The notes: a model not told the origin generated them from the letters alone. Counted from the first letter of the stretch, positions 15,511 through 25,695 are shown. The stretch: 64,000 nt of DNA from Sepioteuthis lessoniana (GCA_963585895.1 CAUZXS010004307.1:1-64000); one strand, 5' to 3'. Program-made: numbers and translations.

Positions 15511-15772
15511 AAGTAAAGTTGGCGACCGTAGCCAAGGGCCTCAAGAATACTCCCTTTTCAATAGCTACTCCACCAATGTGTAGGCGAGGATGCTACTCCT
15601 TTCCTTGGATTGCTCCACTTTACTCTTGATATGTACCTTATATTGCTGAGTGTTAAGCAAGGAGGCATCAAGTGTCATTTTAAAAGTCTTTGGTATGACG
15701 CGACCTGGGATTGAACCCAGGTCTTCCGGACCATTGATGAACACTCTACCCACTAGACCAATGAGCCGGTCC
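15511..15772 (-). repeat. SINE-B copy inserted into SINE-C, with a 14-bp target duplication
   Basis: Full-length SINE-B in reverse orientation. AAGTAAAGTTGGCGACC opens it, and the tRNA-like head is at the right end, with B-box complement GGGATTGAACCC and A-box complement CCCACTAGACC. It is flanked by AAGATGGTTGATAT (15497-15510) and AAGATGGTTCATAT (15773-15786). The right flank continues as a SINE-C tail (ACCATTAAACAAAGAAAC), so this is a nested, datable insertion. Confidence 0.85.
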
Positions 15773-16040
15773 AAGATGGTTCATATACCATTAAACAAAG
15801 AAACAACTATTGAAACTAGAAAGCAGTGTGTAAATTATTTGTATAAGATAGAAATACTTGATACATAACTGTAAGCAAAAAAAAAAAAAAAGTACAAAAG
15901 AAACTTTTAAAAATATTAAAAATAAATGTACAATGAACGCAATTCCCTAACGTCTCGGCATAAAATGACCCTGGACGAATTGATTTGCCGTCAAAATCAA
16001 TCAATCATTCAATCGATCATAAGCTCTCTTTAGCACTTGC
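15773..16040. other. SINE-C tail remnant, then unassigned AT-rich DNA
   Basis: The tail of the interrupted SINE-C occupies the first about 30 bases. The rest contains a poly-A run near 15877-15890 and no open frame or repeat that I recognise. Confidence 0.5.
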
Positions 16041-16614
16041 CCAGTCGGCTGGGGCAGTAGAAAACACCGATGCTTCTCTGCAGAGGGGTAAGACCTCCCC
16101 AACGAGTGTCCTGGATATGACACTAAACAATCTGATGGTGAGGTTCCAGCAGTGCTGGAGCTTTGGGGAATGCAGAGTACCCCTTCATTGCCATTGCTCC
16201 CAAGTCCACTCTGGCCCGGAGCGGTAGCACCTGATAGGGCCATAACTATGGGTTAAATAGAACTAACAGCATACTTATGCTAAACTGAATTGTTTGAGTA
16301 AACTGAATAGCTTGAAATAGAAATGTTTTGACAAACCGTACGTACATTTAAACTGCTTGCTTATGCTTAACTGAATTATTTGAAATAGAACTATTTTTCG
16401 ACATTAAAACTGTATTTACACTTAACTGAATTGTTACATATAACTGCTTGAATTGTTTTAAATAGAAATGTTTTTGACAATTAAACTGTGTAATTATGCT
16501 AAACTGAATTGTTTTAAATAGAACAGATTATTTACATAAAAATGGATTTGGCGTTAAATAACCTACAAAAGTTAATATGCCATAAAACCAAACCAAACCT
16601 AACCAAACCAAACC
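16041..16614 (+). repeat. REP-D copy 1
   Basis: The head starts CCAGTCGGCTGGGGCAGTAG and runs through the CTGATGGTGAGGTTCCAG segment to CTATGGGTTAAATAGAAC near 16258. The body is a loose tandem of ACTTATGCTAAACTGAATTG-type units at 16270-16530. The 3' end is ATGGATTTGGCGTTAAATAA, then ATATGCCATAAAACC and an AACC-type tail. No open frame spans it. The A-rich repeated tail suggests retroposition (inference). Confidence 0.75.
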
Positions 16615-16621
16615 ATCTCTT

Positions 16622-16800
16622 TAGCACGTGGCCGGAAGCACGGAACACTCAATGAGAACCGAACTCACTCACAATGGCCTACTATCTTAGTTCGCTAAGC
16701 TTTACGCCACCCAAGACGTCCCTAAAACTCAACCTACCTGCACAAAGGCAACGGTCTCCTAGTGAGGACTAAACTCACAAATCAATACTAATGAAACTTC
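16622..16800 (-). repeat. tRNA-like SINE head remnants
   Basis: The complement reads GGGTGGCGTAAAGCTTAGCG as an A-box-like region and GAGTGAGTTCGGTTCTCATT as a B-box-like region, spaced as in a tRNA. A second B-box-like stretch lies near 16765-16785. I see no cloverleaf good enough to call a functional tRNA. Confidence 0.4.
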
Positions 16801-16879
16801 AATACTAACTTGTTAAACAGTACATCTCAACAAGATGTCTCGCAATGAAAAATAAAAGCCATTTTGGAAGAATAATGAA

Positions 16880-17060
16880 ATAGAAGACCAAAAATTTCCA
16901 CATGTTAATAAAAAAAAAGAAGAGAAAAATAAAAAAAAGGAAAAAATGAGAAAAAGAAAAAAGGAAAATAAACAAGGTCCTAAAAAATCAAACGAAAGAG
17001 AGTAAAATATTCTGATAAAAAGTAGGCTCCCTAAAATGTATAAGACGAACCAAAAATAGG

Positions 17061-17125
<65 letters not shown>

Positions 17126-17510
17126 CCGATAAAGTAACTTCATATAAAAGAAAGAAAAAATAACCCAAAATGAAAGAAAAGAAAAAGAATAGTCGTAAAA
17201 ACTTTATCCAAGTCTCGGATCGCAAGTCGAGTCAGACGTGAAAATTCTCGACTATTTTGATGTAAGCAGAAAAGGCCGGCAAGGTGTGCGGTTTCGGGTC
17301 ATAAGAATGGAAAGGGAAGAAGGCAAGCCTACCCCATCCATTAAAAGTTGCGATTTGATAAACAACAATTCCTTTTAGTTTTCTTACCTACATCTTCTTT
17401 AAGTAAATTTCTTTTTAAAGATATTTTCAATTCTATCTTTTTTTTTTCTTTTTTTTTTTTTGTTGGGCGCATAGAAAAAATACGATTGACAGATAGCTAC
17501 CAAATGTAAT
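16880..17510. repeat. A/G-rich tract and TA microsatellite, otherwise unassigned
   Basis: 16905-16970 is an A/G-rich run. 17063-17123 is a pure TA repeat of about 30 copies. 17440-17461 is T-rich. The remaining sequence has no recognisable element. Confidence 0.7.
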
Positions 17511-17511
17511 G

Positions 17512-17572
17512 GTGAGTTGGTTAGGTTTTATGGCGTATCAAGCCGTATTGGTTATTCAATGCTAAATCCTGT

Positions 17573-17613
<41 letters not shown>

Positions 17614-17736
17614 CATATATATAAGAATTTTAAACGTAAAGTTCTGATGAGGGCCTGAGGCACTGGTTCTGATTAAAACCTTTAAAAAACTTTTTCAACA
17701 ACGTTGATTTGACTATTATATTGATCATACGATCAA

Positions 17737-17791
<55 letters not shown>

Positions 17792-18100
17792 TTACAGGAA
17801 TATAAACATAGAACTATACATGATTGAGTATAATTGTGAACATGCATATATATATATATATATAGCTACGTAATACACACACACACACACACACATATAT
17901 ATATGATTTATAAACGAAAAGTTTGTTGGTAACTTGTTGAAGCCAGAGCTTATTTGTTAGCGCATAGTTAAATTGTTTCAAGTATTGTTATCTAACACTA
18001 ACAATTCAATTTAACATCAGTCATTTGTTTGCCATCCGTTAAATGGTTTAGCAGTTTTATTTGACCTATTGATAGGACTCTATCAGTTACTACCATCCAG
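17512..18100 (-). repeat. REP-E copy 1, distal part, interrupted
   Basis: Reverse-orientation 3' end: GGTTTTATGGCGTATCAAGC and AATGCTAAATCCT, then an AC repeat (17575-17607). After about 270 bp of unrelated sequence (including a TA tract at 17739-17789 and the motif CTGATGAGGGCCTGAGGC at 17645), it resumes at GATTTATAAACGAAAAGTTT (17905). REP-E body units follow (GTTAAATTGTTTCAAGTATT) and then the start of the head near 18060. Confidence 0.65.
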
Positions 18101-18109
18101 GACAGAGTT

Positions 18110-18774
18110 ACCCAGTCAGCTGGGGGCTGTAGAATGCACCGACTGCACTTCTGCAGAAGGGTAAAACCTCCCAAACGAGTGTCCTGGTAATGACAGTAAA
18201 CAATCTGATGGTGAGGTTCCAGTGAAGCTGGAGCTTTGGGGAATGCGGTGTACCCCATCATTGCCGTTGCTCCCAGGTCCCCTCTGGCCCGGAATGGTAG
18301 TACCTGACAAGGCCCTATCTATGGGTCAAATAGAACTAACTGCAAACTTATGCTAAACTGAATTGTTTGAATCATAACTGTTTGACTAAACCAAATGGCT
18401 TGAAATAGAAATGTTTTTGACAATTAAATTGTACTTACGTTTAAACTACTTGCTTATGCTAAACTGAATTGTTTGAAGTGGAACTGTTTTTGACATTGAA
18501 ACTGTACTTACATTAAACTGAATTTTTTAATATAGAACTTCTAAGCTTATATTAAACTGAATTTGCTGAATTAGAACTGTTTGAATAGATTGAATAGCTT
18601 GAAATAGAAATATTTTTGACAATTAAACTGTGTACTCATGTTAAACTGAATTGTTTGAAATAGTACTGATGATTTGAATAAAAATGGATTTGGCGTTAAA
18701 TAACCAACAAAGGTTGATGTGCCATAAAACCTAACCAACAAACCAACCAACCAACCAACCAATCAACCAACCAA
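18110..18774 (+). repeat. REP-D copy 2 inserted in REP-E, 9-bp target duplication
   Basis: Complete copy from CCCAGTCAGCTGGGGGC to an AACC repeat tail (about 18731-18774). It is flanked by GACAGAGTT at 18101-18109 and at 18775-18783, and the interrupted REP-E head continues on the far side (GACCTGGGAGTAATGGC). The direct flanking repeats and the simple-repeat tail support target-primed retroposition. Confidence 0.85.
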
Positions 18775-18940
18775 GACAGAGTTGACCTGGGAGTAATGGC
18801 AATGAAGGGGTACACAACATTCCCTAAAGATTCAGGATGAAGCCTTACTATCAGATAGTTTAGTGTCATATCTAGGACACCCACTGGTGGTGGGGTCTTA
18901 CCGCTCAGCAGAGAAACTGTCGGCAGACTCTATAGCTTTA
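18775..18940 (-). repeat. REP-E copy 1, remainder of head
   Basis: Continuation of the head interrupted at 18100: GGCAATGAAGGGGTACAC, the TAGTTTAGTGTCATATCTAG segment and GGGGTCTTACCGCTCAGC. It ends where the LTR-T copy begins. Confidence 0.75.
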
Positions 18941-18942
18941 GC

Positions 18943-19580
18943 TGTTGTATATTGACCTCCGACCCGGCCAAACATGCCATTCCAAAGTCGGCGGAAGTTG
19001 CATATTCCGTTGGCGTGGGCGAGCTTGGCTGACAATATGGGACAGGGTTAAAATCCCAAGGTACAGTCACAAACTGATGCATCGGAAGAGAGTGACCTGT
19101 GAACTGCATGACAGTTATTTCCGCTCGATGACGATCAAACATGCCATTCCAAAGAAGGCGGAAGTGCATATTCCGATGGCCAGTTATGGGGAGATATTGA
19201 GTGGGCGTGGAACTATTATATAACTGAGTGCACAGGAAATTCAATCAGTTGGAGACAAGATGCGGTAGAGAAAGCCAGCACCCAGCAAAGGGAGCCCTCA
19301 GGCCCCCGATTAAGGAGTTTGGCGATCAGAGAGATGGAGAAATGATGCAGCAGAGAAAACAGGCCCCCAGTTGAGCTGTCCAGGAGAACGGGAAATAAGT
19401 GCTGATGGCTATAAGAGTGGGTGTCACTATGTTGCAGTTCTGTTCGGTCTCCAACTCCCTCTCACACACAAACCTTTCAAATAAAGTGAGAGGTATATTT
19501 TTCTAAGAACTGTGTCGCTCGTTTTTATTGTGTTGTCGTTATGATTTCGCATGCATATGTGTTTGTATAGTTGGTCATGG
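18943..19580 (+). repeat. LTR-T copy 1 (LTR-like), left arm of an inverted pair
   Basis: Begins TGTTGTATATTGACCTCCG. It carries a TATA-like CTATTATATAACTGAG near 19212-19227 and a polyadenylation-type AATAAAGTGAGAGGTATATT near 19479. The promoter-then-polyA order is LTR-like. No adjacent gag, pol, primer site or polypurine tract is visible, so it is a solo or rearranged repeat. The segment GTTTGTATAGTTGGTC near 19560 is matched in inverse form at 19825-19841. Confidence 0.55.
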
Positions 19581-19814
19581 CTATAAAACATAGCTAACTG
19601 GGCTGGCAAAATGTGAAGAACCTGTTTTACTTTTAGAACAGTATATTGTTTAGTCGATGGCAACGGGTTACAATTTACTTAGGAAACGTTAATGATCATT
19701 AGGAACCATTCGATGGCCATTTTGGAGGAAATATACTTTTACCATATAAAAAAGATTACTTACCAATTAAAGATATCAGGTTTCTTTTCCTAGTGGAACA
19801 TTATATTGTATTGC
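19581..19814. other. Spacer between inverted LTR-T copies
   Basis: AT-rich single-copy-looking loop of about 230 bp between the two inverted LTR-T arms. No coding potential recognised. Confidence 0.5.
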
Positions 19815-20337
19815 CATGACCAGGATCAACTATACAAACACATAATACATATATATCTACATATGCAAGCAGAATCATAACGACAACACAGTAAAGACGA
19901 GCGACACAGTCATTTAGAAAAATATACCTCTCTGTGTGAGAGGGAGTTGGAGACCGAACAGAACTGCAACATACTGACCCTCACTCTATTGGCAATAATC
20001 GCATTTCTTTCCTGTTCTCCTGGGCTGCTCAACCGAGGGCCTGGGGGCCCAGCCTCTCTGGGACATGTTCTCATTCCAGCACCTTCTCCCAACTGGTCTG
20101 GTCTCCAAACCAACTGACTTCCTGTCTTCACTGAGTTATATAATAGTTCAATCGCCCACTCAATATCTTTGGAATGGCATGTTCAACGTCCACCTTCTTC
20201 TTGTGAGCGTCACAAATTGCACTCATTCAACCCATCCACGGTCAAGGCTACACTCTGCTATTCCTCGACCGGATGCACCTGTTATTTACATAGGTGCATT
20301 TTGACAGCCCGGCCGGGTCGTAGGTCAATATACAACA
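19815..20337 (-). repeat. LTR-T copy 2, right arm of the inverted pair
   Basis: Reverse orientation of copy 1. The complement of the AT-rich 3' part (AGAAAAATATACCTCTC near 19916-19932) is on the left. GTCAATATACAACA, the complement of the LTR-T start, ends at 20337. The overall arrangement with copy 1 is a fold-back of about 1.4 kb. Confidence 0.55.
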
Positions 20338-20640
20338 ATTATTCGATAAAAACTGACATTATTAGGCATTATTCATTATCAAACCTTACATTTGTAACCA
20401 AAGCAGAATGATTTCTCTCTTTCTGTCTCTCTTTCCCACACATAATGGCCTCTCCAGTCGATATCGACGTATAAGGGCCCAACAGTTCGGTTAAAGATAT
20501 GGACTGTCGGACAACTTCCACAGGTGATCTGTTTATTGTGGTGAAGGTTTGTGAAGAACCAGCCATACTTCTTGCATAAGCTGATAACAAAAGAATGATA
20601 CGCCAATTTGCCACTGATTCTCCTGAACATCAGGTTTTGA
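20338..20640. other. Unassigned, with a short repeat-F match at the left
   Basis: 20344-20405 resembles a dispersed repeat also present near 59580-59615 and 61835-61870 (AAAACNGATATTATTAGG-type). The rest has no recognised feature. Confidence 0.35.
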
Positions 20641-20760
20641 ATTTAGAGTTTTTCTTTCTCCTAAACTGGTCGCCCAACCAAAGCTAGGGAGCCCAATCTA
20701 CCCTAGTTTTTTACATGTAGCGGAGGACTGGAAGTCTAACCATTCAACCGAGGCATGTAT
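20632..20760 (-). repeat. SINE-A 3' fragment
   Basis: TTGAATTTAGAGTTTTTCTT and CTCCTAAACTGGTCGCC match the reverse complement of the SINE-A 3' half. The tRNA-like head is missing. Confidence 0.55.
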
Positions 20761-21002
20761 GTGTAATCTCTAAGTTACCTTTTCTAGACCCTTCCACATG
20801 TGAGGAAAATAGTTCCATCCCCAGAAAGGACTGCTTTGTTATGAAATAAGGACACGAAGACGAGAATTAATCGCAATTGTTCTGTTCGTGGCCGTCCATC
20901 TCTCACCATCTATATTTAAAGTTCAAACTGAGGGCTCCCAGTGGCATCCTCCACTTGCCCTTATGGAAATTTACTAAGCTTTTTACTTAGATGTAGCACA
21001 AG

Positions 21003-21085
21003 GCCATATGAAAGGGGCACCCAATGAGACTTGAACTCACTCGTGTAGGTTTGCTAGTCGAGCTTGCTAACCATTACACCACCAG
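21003..21085 (-). repeat. tRNA-like SINE head
   Basis: The complement has an A box TGGTGTAATGGTTAGC and a B box GAGTTCAAGTCTC at tRNA-like spacing. The acceptor arms do not pair convincingly (CCTCTGG against GGGTGCC), so it is read as a SINE-type relic and not a working tRNA gene. Confidence 0.5.
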
Positions 21086-21374
21086 AGGCTGTTTCTTTTT
21101 TACCTTCGGATTTTATAATCTTCAAATGGTTCATGAGCTTTAGCTGAAAACAGAGAATAAACATACGTGGTGCCTTCAATAAGTTTCCTGACTTTTTTGT
21201 ACAGGTATTTAAAATTGTCGTAGACTCTTGAAAATTCACTATGTTACTGCTATACATTTTATCATATGACTGACCAACTTTTATAATTTCAGGTTCAAAT
21301 GAACAGCTACAGCAGGAATTCGAATACACCCTACTAAAGCCTGATTGTCACAGCTGGTGAATTTCAAAAATGCA

Positions 21375-21644
21375 ATCTGGGCCTGAGGACACTTTAGAAG
21401 AACAATATGCAATAAAATTCAGTTTTAAATTGGAAAAAATGCCACAGAAACATATGGAATGTTTCAGACTGCTTTTGGAGCATCTTGCATGAATCAAGCA
21501 TCGGTTTTTGTGTGGCATAAGAGATTCAAGGAAGGCACGGAGTCTGTGCGGGATAATGCGAGGTGTGGGAGGAGTAAGGTAGTCAACACACCACAGTTGA
21601 TTGACCAAAGGGTTTGGGTTAGGGTTATTATGTTGAGGTTTTAA
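21375..21644 (+). pseudogene. Mariner transposase N-terminal remnant
   Basis: The first part reads EEQYAIKFSFKLEK. It then shifts frame at the A-run near 21435 into ATETYGMFQTAFGASCMNQ, followed by FVWHKRFKEGTESVRDNARC. This is the usual mariner helix-turn-helix region with its WHKRFKEGRESVEDD-type linker. The reading then degenerates at 21640, and the stretch holding the first catalytic Asp is absent. Transposases of this family bind the terminal repeats and cut at TA; this copy cannot make a working enzyme. The upstream start codon is uncertain. Confidence 0.75.
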
Positions 21645-21659
21645 GGGAGTTCAGGAAGA

Positions 21660-22002
21660 GTTTCCTAGGGAAGAGGCCAGCACTCTTCAAATCGGGTCAG
21701 TGGCATTTCCATCAGGACAATACACCAGTCCACAACTCCATCCTTGTCACAGACTATTTGACTAAGATGGGCATCTAGACAGTTCCTCACTGTCCCTATA
21801 GTCTAGACCTTGCTCCCTATGACTTTTGGTTATTCCCTAAGCTCAGAGGCTGTCGTTATGAGACAATTGAGGATATGAAAGAGGCTGTGACGAAGGTTAT
21901 TGACACGCTCACATAAGAGGATTCCATGGGGCCTTTCCGAAGTTGTTGGAACGGTACAAAAAGTGCATTGCAGCTGGAGGAGATTACTTCGAAGGGGACT
22001 AG
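21660..22002 (+). pseudogene. Mariner transposase C-terminal remnant
   Basis: The plus frame around 21710-21890 reads FHQDNTPVHNS, then after a nonsense TAG at about 21776 PHCPYSLDLAPYDFWLFP and RGCRYETIEDMKEAV. The second Asp (QDN) and third Asp (APYD) are separated by 34 codons, which fits the DD34D signature. A stop after VIDTLT near 21915 and later frame changes confirm decay. It belongs to the same element as the N-terminal remnant. Confidence 0.8.
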
Positions 22003-22079
22003 AGTTTCATGTGTGTACTATCAATAAAAGTGCCCATACGAAAATAGTCTGGAAACTTATTTAATGATCCTCGTAAGTA

Positions 22080-22607
22080 CTACTGAACAAGCAGCGCTTC
22101 TGAATTGTTCACAACCATTCTAATATCAGACGTATGGTGCAAAGTGCACCTATAGCAGCAATGTTAGTATTGGGAAGAACGTGTGCATTTTACAGCACAT
22201 GCAATGACACACACACAGATACGCACACACAAACACATACACATATATATGTGTATGTGTGAGCATGTGATTGTGTACATGTGTGTACGTACCAGTATGA
22301 GTCAAAAGTTTTGCAATATTTTGAAAACGTTTGGCACAATTAGGAAGATCCGGATGCTTTTACCGACATGGTGAAAGTGATGAATCACACTGGGCAATGG
22401 GATTCCAAGCTCGCCTGATACTCACCAAGTGTTACTCGCTGGATTTCCTTGTATAACTAGGAGCAAGACCACGGAGTTTACGGTTTTTGGCCGACGTGAC
22501 TTTGCCTGATCGTCAAGTCAAGGTTTTTGCAACCCGAGCAAAATTTCTTGAACCATCTTGTTACCTTTCGTACAACAACAAGTGTATATTTTTTGCTATT
22601 TTAGCTG
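22080..22607. other. Unassigned region with AC/TG-rich stretch
   Basis: 22200-22290 is rich in ACAC and TGTG steps. The rest (22290-22607) shows no element I recognise. Short open frames here lack any family motif. Confidence 0.5.
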
Positions 22608-22903
22608 CGTTATCATATTTACGCAACCCCTCCGCTCGGGCAGGATATGACACAAGGTCAATTTTTTAAGCGGAGTTTAACAGGTTTGAATTCAGAGTTT
22701 TAGTTCTCCTAGACTAGTTGCCTCACCAAGGCTGAAGAACCTAGTCTGCCCTACTATTTACCCATAGTTGGAGGGAGAATAATTGGATTCATACCTTTCC
22801 CAAGGGTATTAGTGCTATGTGAAATGCAATCCGTCCAGGATTTGAACTTGTGTTGCCGTGTCCAATTCCTACGACGATAACCATTACACCACGGGCACCT
22901 CTG
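22608..22903 (-). repeat. SINE-A copy
   Basis: Full-length reverse copy. CCCCTCCGCTCGGGCAGG marks the 3' end near 22627. The body includes CTATTTACCCATAGTTGGAG. The tRNA-like head is on the right, with B-box complement GGATTTGAAC and A-box complement TAACCATTACACCACGG. Confidence 0.85.
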
Positions 22904-23145
22904 CGTTATGAACGTGTAAACATAAGTTCCCGAATTATTCTACGTTGTACGTTCATCTGTGTGGCTTTCAAATCTCACTCAGAATGAAGCAATGAACAAC
23001 GTGTCAACGCATTAACTACCACAATATTAGCAACTACAGCCGGGTACCTACCACAGCTTGAACTGCTTTAGTCATGTGTTTTGTAATATTTTGCAAGGTG
23101 CCTGCGGTGCGTATAACTTGACTCCCCCAAATATATATATATTTA
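22904..23145. other. Unassigned AT-rich interval
   Basis: No repeat family, RNA gene or motif-bearing frame recognised between the two SINE-A copies. Confidence 0.4.
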
Positions 23146-23440
23146 ACCAACCCCGCCGCATGAGCAGGATACGACACAAGGTCAGTTTTTCAGCAGAGTT
23201 TAGCAAGTTTGAATTCAGTTTTCCTTCTTCTACACTGGTTGCCTAACTAAAGTTAAAGAACCCAGCTTAAATACCTCAATCTGTTCTACTATTTCTCTAT
23301 AGCTCGAGGATGGATAATTGGATTTATAGACTTTCCAAATGGTATTGTCGCTATGTGAAAAGCAAACAGTCACATCTATGATTTGAACTCGAGTCACCGT
23401 GTTCTTTTCCTACGGTAACCCTTACACCATGAGCCCCCAG
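23146..23440 (-). repeat. Diverged SINE-A copy
   Basis: Same layout as the copy at 22608 but clearly more substituted (CCGCCGCATGAGCAGGATAC at the 3' end). The head complement ends TACACCATGAGCCCCC at the right. Confidence 0.8.
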
Positions 23441-23626
23441 TATGTATTTATATCATTATCAATTCTATACAGCTGTAAATTTTGTTTTATCATCGCTGAT
23501 ATTAGTATAGGGGTTCGAACAATGGTTAAGCATTGTTCTAAACGGACCTTCTAAGCCGTTAAAAATGCTCGTAGAATTCGGCAAGTGGAAGGAAATGAAA
23601 TAATATCTAATAGCAGTATTCAGAGG

Positions 23627-23952
23627 TGCCCGTGGTGTAATGGTTATCGTCGTAGGAAATGGACACGGCGACACGAGTTCAAATCCTGGACGAGACTGAT
23701 TGCATTTCACATAGCACTAATACCCTTGGGAAAGGATAGAATCCAATTATTCTCCCTCCAGCTATGGGTAAATAGTAGGGCAGACTGATTTCTTCAGCCT
23801 TGGTGAGGCAACTAGTCTAGGAGAAGGAAAACTCTGAATTCAAAGCCTGTTAAAAAATTGACCTTGTGTCATATCCTGCCCGAGCGGACGGGTTGGTAAA
23901 TATAAATATCCTGTTCAATTGTTGATACTCATGATCAACGAGCAATATATAT

Positions 23953-23996
<44 letters not shown>

Positions 23997-24321
23997 GTAT
24001 ATATATATATATATATACTAACAAATGGTGTTCATCACAGTCATGGGTAGCCAATTCAGCTGGGGCAGTAGAATACACCGACTGCATCTCTGCAGAAGGA
24101 TAAGACCCGTTCAACGAGTGTTCCAAATGACCGCCATTGCGTTTTTCTCAATTATAAATCATAATACCAATAGGTTGCATCAATTTTGTGACACCCGGTA
24201 TAACCAATAGTTTTGAGAAAACCTTTTATAAGAAAGCCAAAACAATTTTTTAAAGTTTCAGTGCAGGAGAGCAATTTGTATATTTACGTTAATATTTAAA
24301 CTATTTCATTGCCTTTTTTCA
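23627..24321 (+). repeat. Composite unit (SINE-A plus REP-D head plus unique tail), inverted duplicate of 34969-35602
   Basis: SINE-A occupies about 23627-23905 (A box TGGTGTAATGGTTATC, B box GAGTTCAAATCC). Then come AAATATCCTGTTCAATTGTT, a TA tract (23945-24018), a REP-D head fragment (CAATTCAGCTGGGGCAGTAG, 24048-24120) and a tail through CACCCGGTATAACCAATAG to GTTAATATTTAAACTATTTC. The same order occurs in reverse at 34969-35602, including the private variant AAGCCTGTTAAAAAATTG. Confidence 0.8.
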
Positions 24322-24326
24322 ACTAG

Positions 24327-24432
24327 GCAACTAGTCTAGGAGAAGGAAAACTCTGAATTCAAACCTGTTAAACTCCGCTTAAAAATTGACCTTGTGTCAC
24401 ATCCCGCCCGAGCGGAGGGGTTGGTAAATATA
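24327..24432 (+). repeat. SINE-A 3' fragment
   Basis: GGCAACTAGTCTAGGAGAAG through CCGCCCGAGCGGAGGGG to TTGGTAAATATA. Only the 3' half of SINE-A is present. Confidence 0.7.
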
Positions 24433-24659
24433 ATAGCAGTACTCAGAACTGTTTTTCAATTGTCAAGAAGTGCAGTAGAGGCAAACCAGGCCACCAACAC
24501 TCGAAAACACTTAGAAGACCTAGGATTATCGAGTCACCATCTGTAGGGTATTACAAGAGCTTAAAAGACGCACTGTAGTTGTAGGGAAGTTCCCCATAAA
24601 CTGCCAGATTTTTTTTTATAGTGAAAAGAAGTTTTGATACGTATATCATAATGTAAGCT
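24433..24659. other. Unassigned interval
   Basis: No recognisable repeat, RNA gene or coding motif. Confidence 0.4.
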
Positions 24660-24862
24660 TACCCTGTCTATTTGGCGGAGAATATGACAACTGCATCCCC
24701 TGCTTAAGGGGTAAAAACACCGTAGCCTAAAAAAAAAGGTTCCCTCGTTATGACACTGAAGTGAATCTGGTGGCGAGGCCTCAGTTATGAAGCTCTGGAA
24801 AATGTTGAGTAACTCTTTCATTGACATTGTTCCCCGGTCCACGCTGACCCAAAGAGATAGCC
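24660..24862 (+). repeat. Degenerate REP-D head
   Basis: Follows the REP-D head order in decayed form: GCAGGGGATGC-like region, CTCGTTATGACACTGAAG, TCTGGTGGCGAGGC, CTTTCATTGACATTGTTCCC. It is cut by the 3' end of the next LINE-X fragment. Confidence 0.5.
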
Positions 24863-24863
24863 A

Positions 24864-25557
24864 TCATCATCATCATGTCGTGCTGCTAGCACGGATTTCC
24901 CTGACCCTCTCTCGTCACCCGTCTCTATCGTCCATCGCTCCCGGAAGATCTTCCAGGCTACATCCTGTATCAGTACAGAGTTGTTGATAGGTTCTAGCTA
25001 GTCGTCCAACACTTGCTCGTCCGTATGAAGGGGTTCACAGGTGTACATTGTTTATGAATTCGTCCTTACTTCTCCAGCAGTGTCCCGCATGTCTGGTTCG
25101 TCTAATTTGGATGGTTTTCGGGATGGGTAGTAAATGCCTGTACAGTTGCTGTTTTGTGGGGTGTTGCTTCTAGGACTTGTTCAATACAGCTCGTAGCATT
25201 CTTGTGTAATTGCCGTCAAACTTTTTCTTCATACGCTTAGTTAGCGTCCACGTGGTGTATCTATATAACAGTACTGTTATAACCGCTGCTTGGAAAAAAA
25301 TGCGTTTTATTTTATCGGACAAGTCTGACTTCCATATGACCGATAGCCTATCGATTACTGTTCAAGTCATTTTTGGTTGATGAGACGCTGCTTCCTAGGA
25401 AGGTGAACTTGTCAACTAGTTTCATTGGACCACCATTTAGTGTAGAAATGTCACTTCTTTGATTAAAGAATATGTATTCTGCTTAGTCTGCGTTCATATG
25501 GAGGCCTATACCACCTGCTGCCTGTTCCAGACTATGTAGCAAGCGGAAGTAGAAAAG
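24864..25557 (-). mobile_element. LINE-X fragment, 5'-truncated
   Basis: Reverse orientation with the CAT-repeat complement of the 3' tail at the left edge (24868-24882). The coding remnant matches the C-terminal 200 or so codons of the LINE-X reverse transcriptase at 59994-60947, with frameshifts and stops. It includes the region corresponding to SDLTDK (near 25315-25325) and NGNYTRMLRA (near 25195-25215). Non-LTR elements are typically 5'-truncated on insertion, as here. Confidence 0.8.
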
Positions 25558-25569
25558 GGTTAATATCAC

Positions 25570-25618
25570 ATAGGCATATTTGAAGCATCATATATATATA
25601 TATGATGCTTCAAATATG

Positions 25619-25666
<48 letters not shown>

Positions 25667-25695
25667 TAAACATCATATATATATATGTATATACG
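25570..25695. repeat. Perfect palindrome and TA microsatellite
   Basis: ATTTGAAGCATCATATA is followed by its exact complement TATATGATGCTTCAAAT (about 25578-25618), giving a hairpin with arms of about 20 bp. TA tracts continue to 25690. Confidence 0.8.

Larger units (their letters stand above)
21166..22073 (+). mobile_element. Deleted mariner transposon, 908 bp with TA flanks
   Basis: Imperfect terminal inverted repeats: CGTGGTGCCTTCAATAAGTT at the left, and the complement CGAGGATCATTAAATAAGTT at the right. TA is present at both 21164-21165 and 22074-22075. The interior encodes broken pieces of a DD34D transposase on the plus strand. It is too short for an intact mariner (about 1.3 kb), so the centre has been lost. 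Confidence 0.85.

Noticed and set aside
17640..17735. Hammerhead ribozyme at CTGATGAGGGCC
   Set aside because: The first core box is present, but I found no GAAA box at a suitable distance, so only the similarity is noted.
20369..20630. Overlapping minus-strand frames of about 80 codons
   Set aside because: Two frames overlap over the same DNA, neither has a recognisable motif, and the region lies between repeats.
21003..21085. Functional tRNA gene
   Set aside because: A and B boxes are present, but the acceptor stem does not pair and no clear anticodon arm is seen. The same segment occurs in other relics (57075).
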